DNA of 6,825 nucleotides from the NCBI GenBank assembly GCA_902767455.1, contig CACXHH010000210.1, positions 1-6,825 on the forward strand, written 5' to 3'. Under the pieces are notes generated by a model. It had not been told where the DNA came from and ran no database searches. It saw only the letters and a list, made by a program, of their open reading frames with translations. Positions within the stretch are counted from its first letter, which is position 1; every line of letters starts with the position of its first letter. The DNA comes from an uncultured Eubacteriales bacterium (GTDB taxonomy: Bacteria; Bacillota; Clostridia; Christensenellales; Borkfalkiaceae). Positions 1 to 6,000 of the stretch are shown one piece after another. Position numbers and translations under genes: made by a program.

Positions 1-555
1 AAAGAAGTTGTATAACGCGTCCTTTTTTTTTTTTTTGTCGGCAATATACGCGGAAAAATCAAGTTTTCTGTCTATCTTTACGATAGAAGCTTTCGTCTTG
101 TCGGCTATCTCGCGGATTATCTTGCCGAAGTTGTCGTCGATTATCTGATTCTGTCTGAATTCGGACAGCAAGCTGAACTCTTTCGGATCGATCTGTAAAA
201 CCCCCGCGAAATATTCGGCGTATTCGATATAGCCGTCGCGAACGTTTTTGAAGGGCATGAAATTATCGATATCGTTCTGCGTGCCGGAAGCGTCTCTCGT
301 ATACTTTTTCGTAGAAAAAACGTACTTTACCGAGTTGACCAAAAACATATAAAATTTTTGACCTTCAAACGGAATAAACAGCCCGATAGTAAGGACTGCG
401 ACCACGCCTATCAGAACGAATTTGGCTACGCCGAGATTTGATATTACAAGAAGCACCAAAAGCGCGAGCGCAAATAAGGCGATAAGAGTATCGGCGATGG
501 AAACGTCTTTGAAAAATTGTATTTTGACCTTTGCGGTCCTTGGAATTATACGCAT
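1..555 (-). CDS. PrgI/VirB3-like domain fused to VirB4-type conjugation ATPase, N-terminal part (Mbov_0397 type; 3' end outside window)
   Basis: I translated the frame from the ATG at 555; it stays open for 185 codons to the left edge. It begins MRIIPRTAKVKIQFFKDVSI, then has two closely spaced hydrophobic segments (about 22-40 and 44-62). These are followed by an aromatic/basic stretch (about 66-85, KFYMFLVNSVKYVF), the layout of PrgI/VirB3-like proteins. From about residue 99 (MPFKNVRDGYIEYAEYFAGVLQ, with IDPKEFSLLSE next) it resembles the N-terminal domain of VirB4/TraE ATPases. Known VirB4 proteins energise type IV secretion at the inner membrane. The Walker motifs would lie beyond the left edge, so ATPase function is inferred from family and position. 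A run of 14 A residues (positions 36 to 23) encodes a poly-lysine stretch near residues 174-178. Confidence 0.75.
   Translation of the reverse strand, partial: MRIIPRTAKVKIQFFKDVSIADTLIALFALALLVLLVISNLGVAKFVLIGVVAVLTIGLFIPFEGQKFYMFLVNSVKYVFSTKKYTRDASGTQNDIDNFMPFKNVRDGYIEYAEYFAGVLQIDPKEFSLLSEFRQNQIIDDNFGKIIREIADKTKASIVKIDRKLDFSAYIADKKKKKDALYNFF
23..36 (-). repeat. A14 homopolymer inside the VirB4-type coding region
   Basis: Fourteen consecutive T on the given strand read as A14 in the coding strand and encode five lysines (with the following G). Runs this long are prone to replication or transcription slippage. With 14 A the frame is open, but only seven codons follow before the window ends. 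Confidence 0.9.
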
Positions 556-565
556 ATTTTTCTAT

Positions 566-569
566 CTCC
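566..569 (-). promoter_or_regulatory. Ribosome binding site of the VirB4-type gene
   Basis: The minus strand reads GGGAGATAGAAAAATATG. GGAG lies ten bases before the ATG at 555, which decides this start. The ATG overlapping the upstream TGA stop is in another frame that ends after 13 codons. Confidence 0.65.
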
Positions 570-583
570 CGTCTTGTTTTCCG

Positions 584-1981
584 TCATCTTAAATCGTCGA
601 TATCACGACGGTCGTTAAGGTTTTTGATGGCGTTATCGACGATATTTGCGCCCCTGCTGCTGTTACTCCTTTCCATTTGGTTGTTTGCGTTCGATCCCGC
701 GCCGACGCTGTATCTTCTGCCGGCTCCGTTATCGCCCTCGATGGCGTTTTCGACCTTGCCGCCGTTATTGCCGAAGAAGGTTGAGTCGCTTTGTCTGCGC
801 ATAGCTTCTCTTTCACGCATAAGCTGTCTTCTCTGCCCCATCTGAACGTTGCTCATTCTGCCGTAGGTCATATCGGTCTTAAAGCCTAAGCGCTGACCGA
901 TTGTACTTCCAAGGCCGAATTGCTTGGCGTCTTTCACGAAGTTGGTAGCCGCTCTCGTAGCCTTGAACGGCAAGAGCGCTCCGCTTTTGACCCCGCCGAG
1001 AATACCGCGCATTTGCGCGCCTGCGATGGCGGTATCTCTGAGTTCGTTCGAGCCTGCGCCCTGAGAGATGAGATTGCCTATCAAGGACATTATTCTCTGC
1101 ATCGATACCGAGCCGCCGACGATGATAAGTATCTTCATAAAGTTATTGAGCAGGCTGTTGCTGAAAAACACGAATCCGTTGCTCGTTATCGAGCCTATGA
1201 CGATCGTGTAGATATTTATCGCGACGATACACCCGTAACCCATGAGAAACTTGACTATGAACTGATCGCGCCAAAGCTTGAAATGAGCGCCGTCGTCAAC
1301 TACGGCAGTCGAGATGGAAATGGGCGAGAATATGAACAGCACCACTATCGAGATAGCGCGGTCGATAAACTGCAAAAGCGCCGTTCCCAGACTTATCATT
1401 ATACATATCCCGCCTACCCAACTGAAGAAATAGTCATAATCGGTAAGATCCATATAGCTTCTTGCGTTGCTCGTGCTGTAATAGTTGAACGACGGATCGA
1501 GATAGAAATCTTCCGACACGCCGCTCCTTAACGCGTCCTGACCGAACGCGCCGGCTAAAAACCTGCCTATACCGTCCGTACTTCCGCCGAGCGTAGCCGA
1601 ATATATCGCCTGCATCAGAATATTAGTAAAATACACGAATACCGACATGCAGATAGGTATAAGCAAGAAGGTAAGAAGCGTTTTTCCGACCTTGAGAACG
1701 ACTTGCGAGGGCGTCATATTGGCCTTTTCGCTGACTATGGCGCGGATAAGCGCCGCCACGCCGAACAGCATAGTTAGCGCGACCGCTATAAGCGCCGCCG
1801 CCACAAAGCCGTAGCTGACGTTTTTATTCTGCAAGAGAAAGGTCAAAAAATCCGTTTCTACGCCTTGATATTTGACGGGTTCGATGCCGCAGAGCATATT
1901 TGCGCACATCATCAAAAAATCGATGATCCTGTAAATGGATTTCGATATTCCGTATAATATGTTCCAGACCCAGTTGAACAT
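584..1981 (-). CDS. Polytopic VirB6/TrbL-like conjugation channel protein (Mbov_0396 type)
   Basis: The protein is 465 residues. An amphipathic, aromatic-rich N-terminus (1-32, with IYRIIDFLMM) precedes about six membrane segments near 57-80, 98-125, 185-204, 208-226, 243-268 and 280-305. A polar loop of about 55 residues (130-184) lies between the second and third and is probably extracellular. The last 160 residues are hydrophilic and basic, then N/G/S/R-rich, and probably cytoplasmic. The N-terminus, the segment pattern and the GAGSNELRDTAIAGAQ-type stretch after the last helix resemble the Mbov_0396 family of integrative element membrane proteins, regarded as VirB6-like channel scaffolds. 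The family call is from memory of its features, not a search. It lies between the pilin-like/lipoprotein genes and the VirB4-type ATPase, the expected order for such a machine. It ends in TGA, 28 bases before the next start. Confidence 0.75.
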   Translation of the reverse strand: MFNWVWNILYGISKSIYRIIDFLMMCANMLCGIEPVKYQGVETDFLTFLLQNKNVSYGFVAAALIAVALTMLFGVAALIRAIVSEKANMTPSQVVLKVGKTLLTFLLIPICMSVFVYFTNILMQAIYSATLGGSTDGIGRFLAGAFGQDALRSGVSEDFYLDPSFNYYSTSNARSYMDLTDYDYFFSWVGGICIMISLGTALLQFIDRAISIVVLFIFSPISISTAVVDDGAHFKLWRDQFIVKFLMGYGCIVAINIYTIVIGSITSNGFVFFSNSLLNNFMKILIIVGGSVSMQRIMSLIGNLISQGAGSNELRDTAIAGAQMRGILGGVKSGALLPFKATRAATNFVKDAKQFGLGSTIGQRLGFKTDMTYGRMSNVQMGQRRQLMREREAMRRQSDSTFFGNNGGKVENAIEGDNGAGRRYSVGAGSNANNQMERSNSSRGANIVDNAIKNLNDRRDIDDLR

Positions 1982-1989
1982 TAACTTTT

Positions 1990-1993
1990 CTCC
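1990..1993 (-). promoter_or_regulatory. Ribosome binding site of the VirB6-like gene
   Basis: The minus strand reads TAAGGAGAAAAGTTAATG. GGAG directly follows the TAA stop of the lipoprotein gene and lies eight bases before the ATG at 1981. This supports the start and tight co-translation. Confidence 0.8.
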
Positions 1994-2704
1994 TTACACT
2001 GCCCTTATCATCAGATTGATAAAACTGAACTTGCAGCTTTGCGTATTTTTTTCAAGACCGGAATTGTTTTCTATCCTTAAATACAACGAACCGCCTTCTT
2101 CGACGTGAAGGAAACCGTCCGTATATCCGGGCTGAGAAAAACCCTCCATAAGAAAACTGCCCCATTCGCTTGAAACGTAGCAAAACTCGCCCGCCGCCCT
2201 TTCCGTTTTTAAGGGATCGTCGTACTCGATCGGCGCTTCTTTTTCGACTTCGACGCCGTTTTCCGTGACTTTGATAATCTTCGTATCGGGCGACGACTTG
2301 AACTTTATCTCATTCGGCTCGAAGCCGTTGGGAAAGTAAAAGGCGCTTACTTCAAGCTCGTCTTTTTCGTCGCTCGCCATAAAAAGCGCTACGCTTTCGA
2401 TCGTCAGATCCTTTTTGAAAGGTACGACGATATAAACGTACTCTTCGTACGCCACTTTATCTTCGTCGTCTTCCCACGCGAGATTTTCGACCGTATAGGT
2501 ATTGAAAAGCGAGTCTTTAAGATCGTAAGAGTGAACGCCGCCGTCGTATATCGCTTCGATATCTCCGATCGAATCGTAAAACGCTTTGTAGTTTTCTTCC
2601 GTTTCAAAGTACCCCAGATCCATACAAGCCGTCAAAGAAAACGTCAACGCGATACCAAGCGCCGCGGCAAACACGCGCCGAGCGATTTTTCCGTTACGTT
2701 TCAT
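1994..2704 (-). CDS. Secreted lipoprotein of unknown family within the conjugation-type operon
   Basis: The 236-residue protein opens with a classic lipoprotein signal: basic n-region (KRNGKIARR), hydrophobic core (about 11-23) and lipobox LTAC with the acylated cysteine at residue 27. The mature part (about 210 residues) is acidic at first (EDDEDK near 79-83) and appears beta-rich. It ends in alternating strands (GSLYLRIENN near 205-214, then KFSFINLMIRAV), which could be a jelly-roll-like fold. Cysteines 175 and 224 could pair. I recognise no family or catalytic motif. The start has only a poor ribosome site (GGGCG) in the 15-base gap after the pilin-like gene, so translation may be coupled to it. 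The next gene begins 12 bases after its stop. By position it could be an envelope partner of the secretion channel, loosely like VirB7-type lipoproteins, but it is far larger than those and this is inference. Confidence 0.85.
   Translation of the reverse strand: MKRNGKIARRVFAAALGIALTFSLTACMDLGYFETEENYKAFYDSIGDIEAIYDGGVHSYDLKDSLFNTYTVENLAWEDDEDKVAYEEYVYIVVPFKKDLTIESVALFMASDEKDELEVSAFYFPNGFEPNEIKFKSSPDTKIIKVTENGVEVEKEAPIEYDDPLKTERAAGEFCYVSSEWGSFLMEGFSQPGYTDGFLHVEEGGSLYLRIENNSGLEKNTQSCKFSFINLMIRAV
2624..2704 (-). other. Lipoprotein signal peptide with lipobox
   Basis: Residues 1-27 carry a positively charged start, an A/L/G-rich hydrophobic stretch and L-T-A-C. Signal peptidase II would cut before Cys27, leaving a membrane-anchored protein on the outer face of the cytoplasmic membrane. 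Confidence 0.85.
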
Positions 2705-2719
2705 TTTTCGCCCGATATC

Positions 2720-3028
2720 TTACAGAACGGGATAATCGTAAGTTCTGTACCAGTTGGTGAAGATGGAAACGGCGATCTGTACGGCGATGAGCAGTACGAA
2801 TATCAACACGAACCCGACGATTGCGTGTTTGAGCCCGTTTTTGGCTTTTTCGTGTTCCTGCGGATCGTCGGCTTTGGCGTATCTTACGCCGAGCACGATG
2901 CACCATACGGCGCCGAGCGAGCCGACTACGCCGAGCAATACGGGAACGAGTACGCCTAATACGTCGAGTAAAGGCTTAACGATCTGGTTGAGGTCCTTTT
3001 CGGTTACCGCTAATAAAAGTGAATACAT
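2720..3028 (-). CDS. Pilin-like conjugal transfer protein, VirB2/TrbC-like (Mbov_0395 type)
   Basis: The protein is 102 residues with two hydrophobic helices (about 24-49 and 68-91). They are joined by a short charged loop (about 51-67, containing DDPQEHEKAK and ending GLK), with a short polar C-terminal tail. The two-helix hairpin, the length, and a charged loop whose K-rich end runs into the second helix match small VirB2/TrbC-like pilin subunits of conjugative elements in Bacillota and mycoplasmas. In the family this is an inner-membrane protein that forms the pilus or channel core of a type IV secretion system. No cleavable signal peptide is evident; residues 1-20 are short and only mildly hydrophobic. 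It is followed after 15 bases by the lipoprotein gene and then by a VirB6-like gene, which supports the assignment. A generic small membrane or holin-like protein is the main alternative. Confidence 0.75.
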   Translation of the reverse strand: MYSLLLAVTEKDLNQIVKPLLDVLGVLVPVLLGVVGSLGAVWCIVLGVRYAKADDPQEHEKAKNGLKHAIVGFVLIFVLLIAVQIAVSIFTNWYRTYDYPVL

Positions 3029-3098
3029 AACATTTCTCCTTTTAAGGTTTTTCTTTTTTTGTTTTTTTTTTTCTACTGTATTGATACCCGTTTGATTA
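3029..3098 (-). promoter_or_regulatory. A-rich leader between surface protein and pilin-like gene
   Basis: This is the longest gap in the window. Read on the minus strand it contains A11, C, A7, G, A5 (positions 3072 to 3048) and then the ribosome site. Such A-rich tracts just upstream of a Shine-Dalgarno site are known to favour ribosome binding, so strong translation of the pilin-like gene is plausible. I see no convincing -35/-10 pair. The only inverted repeat is a weak five-base TGATA/TATCA stem at the preceding stop codon, and no T-run follows it on the coding strand, so it is not a terminator. Confidence 0.45.
3036..3040 (-). promoter_or_regulatory. Strong ribosome binding site of the pilin-like gene
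   Basis: The minus strand reads AAAAGGAGAAATGTTATG, with GGAG seven bases before the ATG at 3028. A nearer ATG at 3033 is out of frame and too close to the site. This fixes the start at 3028. Confidence 0.8.
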
Positions 3099-6000
3099 TC
3101 ACGCGTCGGTTTTTCGCATCGTGTGATACAATAATCCGACTATTACACCCGCAATGACCATCGCTATAAGAACGATTATGAAGATGCTCGTTGCGGTGTT
3201 TGCTATTCTCTTCCGAGTGAAAGTAAATACCTTCGACACGCCCTGAACGTTGGTGACGACTATCTTATATTCGCCGCCCGACTGTATTTCGGGGACTGCC
3301 GTGGAAACGGAAACGTCTATCGACTCGGCAATCACGCCGTCTTTGTATATTACGACGCTGTCGCCCGCTTTCAGCCCTTTGACCGTAACGTTTCGCGCAG
3401 TGACTCCGCCGTCTTCAACGCCGACGAGCGTCGCCGTAGGCGGAACGTTGTCTATCGTTACCGTAAACCTGAACGAAACGGAAACGTCTTTACCCGACAC
3501 GAGCACGACGTAATCGCCGTTTTTATCGAGCAAAAGCTCTTCGCGATCGTCAATTTCCACTGCGGAAACGTTGCCGTAAGCGTCCGTCATCCACACTTCG
3601 CTTATCTCGTAGCCGTAAGGCGCGGTGTACTCGAACTTGCCGAGAGAATTGTTGATAAGATAGAATTCCGCGTAAGAGCGATTGCCGACGGAGTCTTCTA
3701 TAAGCATCTCGTAATGCCCGGTCGTCGTAAATACGTTGCCGTCGTAATCTTTGAGCGCTACGCCGTTTCTGACGAGCGTAGTGACGATAGAATCGTCATT
3801 AGCTCTGAAAACGACGGACGAGTTGTTTATAACGCTTCCCATAAGCACTGGGCGGTCGGTCGTTCTGTCGGTGAGCGTAAAGTCGTTCACGCTCTTGTGG
3901 ACGATAGAATATTCAAGTCTGTTGCCGGCTATATCGTCGACGGTGAACTTATAGTTGCCGTCCCTGTAAAAGACCTTGCCCGACTCGTATTTTACCGCGT
4001 CGGCGCCGTTGATGCTTACGCTCGCCATATACGAGGAACCGAAAGTTATCGCGACGTTGTCTTTGGTGTATCTCACGTCGTTTACGAACACTTCTTTCAT
4101 CTTCGGCTTATCGATCACGACGTCGGCTCGCATAAGTATCACGCGCGTGTACAGACCGTTGCCGTATTCGTCGATAAACTCTATATTGTATTCAAAAGCG
4201 CCGTTGCCGCTCGTGTTGCCGAATTCGAGTATTTTAGGCTCGTCAAGGCTTACGTCGTTGCCGTTTATCCTGAACTCGTAACGCGAGCTCGTCGTTTCGA
4301 ACTTTACCTGATAATTAGAGTATATCCCGACGATTGAACGCTCCAAGGAATAGCTTTCCCACTCGTTTTGCGAAGCGAGCGTCTTTCTCGAAAGGGCTAT
4401 GGAAGGGAATACGCTGAAATGTATCGTCTTTGAAACGACGTCGCCGTACTTGTCCCTGAAATTTACTACGTACACGCCGTTGCCGCTTTTGCCTACGGCT
4501 TCGCTTAAAAGCTCGGGCGCCGTGACGAGCTCTTCGGAAAGGCTGTCGTACACGACTGTTTTAAGTTCGCCGTTATAAACTACGTCGACGTATTTGACTT
4601 CGTCGATAAGTTCTACGGACAAGCGTCTGTTGGTATAGCCGTTGTCTTTTAAGAGCGCGTTCTCGTTATATCCCGTGAGCCACTCTTCGCGGAAGGCAAA
4701 TTCGTAATCGGCGCCTATCTCGAAGGTAAATTCCTGATACAGCCCGTTTGCCACTACGACTCTTACGTCGTAAGTTCCCGTCATATCGAGAATAAGTTCG
4801 GCAGACGTTCTCGTCTTTATACCGTCGTATTCAACGCCGTTGACGACGAAGCGCGCGTTATCGCTCAACACGAGCAGGCTTATCTCTTTATTCGACCTGA
4901 TCGTTCTTACGTCGTTCTGTTCGTAAACGTTGTAAGCTCCGTCGTCGTATCTTGCCGTGACGATAGTCGTGAACGATTTGACCTTGCAGACGGTATACGT
5001 CGTTTCGTTGCCGAAAACGTTGCGGACGATAATACGATAGTAGCCGTCATCCTTGCCTTCAAAGCCTTTGAAATCAGTATCCCACACGTAATCCGACGCG
5101 CGTACAGCCTTGTAAACTTCTTTAAAACCGTCGAAGGAAGGAGTTTCGGAGAAAGCGACTTTAACGCTCTCTACCATGGGATATTTGCCTGAAATACCCC
5201 TTTCTTCAATAGTAAGCGTTCCGGCGACGTAAGTGTATTCGGCGTTCTCTACGATCTCTACTTCGTATCCGTCCGCGTAAACGGTAATATCCGTTGCGGT
5301 TTTTGAAATTTCGACTTCGTAGTAGCCGGGGAGCTTGTCGTTGCCGACGGAAGCGAGAACTTTCACGAGGGTTTCGCCGGCTTTACTTTCCACCCCGTAC
5401 ACGGCGCGCAAATCGGAATCGAACTTAACTGACAGGACGTAATACTCGTTTTCGAGCACCGTATACCATCTGTCCGTTCTCACGTTATCGTCGCCAAGCG
5501 AAAGCGAAAAGCCGTTGGCGGTGGAAAATACGACGATATACGTTACGCCCTGAGCGTCTTCGTCGTTCGTTTCAATACCTACGAAATAGCTGCCGTAAGT
5601 TACGGCGTTGCCGTCGAAGTTGAAAACGTAATGAGCTTTTTCGCCGTTTGAAGTTTCCAAAAGAAAAGCGACGTCGCCGTTATATTTTGCGGTGATAACG
5701 AACTGTTCGTGCCCGTAAGCGCGGTTTCCGTCTTCAAGCGGCTCGTCCCCCATCGTCGCGGCGGCAACGGGCTCTTTCGTGTTTACGAACGAAAAAGTCG
5801 ATACGTTGCCCAGCAAGTCTGTAGCCGTGATGACGTAAGAGCCGTTGCTGTTGATCAGAAGCGCGCCGTTTACGTCGAGCGACATCGGTACTTCCTGACC
5901 GTTTCTCGTGACGGTATACGACTTAACGCCCGACTGATCGAACAGCTTTATGCTTATATGATTGCCGTCGATAACGCTTCCGTTAAAGAAAGTATAGGTA

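Noticed and set aside
920..1531. 203-codon open frame on the plus strand
   Set aside because: It is antisense to the well-supported VirB6-like gene. The translation is rich in R, Y, H, D and E with no domain, and no ribosome site was noted. It is a by-product of codon bias.
2531..2959. Plus-strand frame spanning the lipoprotein and pilin-like genes, plus minus-strand frames 2404-2607, 2694-2906 and 589-816
   Set aside because: They overlap genes with clear signal peptide, membrane helices and ribosome sites, and their own products are K/R/T-rich out-of-frame shadows.
3048..3072. T-rich tract on the plus strand as a terminator
   Set aside because: No hairpin precedes it on the plus strand, where no gene ends. 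On the minus coding strand it is A-rich, so it cannot be an intrinsic terminator for the surface protein gene.
3074..3101. Possible promoter (GATAAT-like -10) at the end of the surface protein gene
   Set aside because: The nearest -35-like hexamer (TTGTAT) is about 25 bases away, too far for a standard promoter, and no extended -10 is present.
3714..4337. 207-codon open frame on the plus strand, plus similar frames at 5709-6257 and 3250-3513
   Set aside because: All lie antisense to the Ig-like repeat gene, with low-complexity V/R/Y/D composition or S/T-rich shadows and no recognisable start context.
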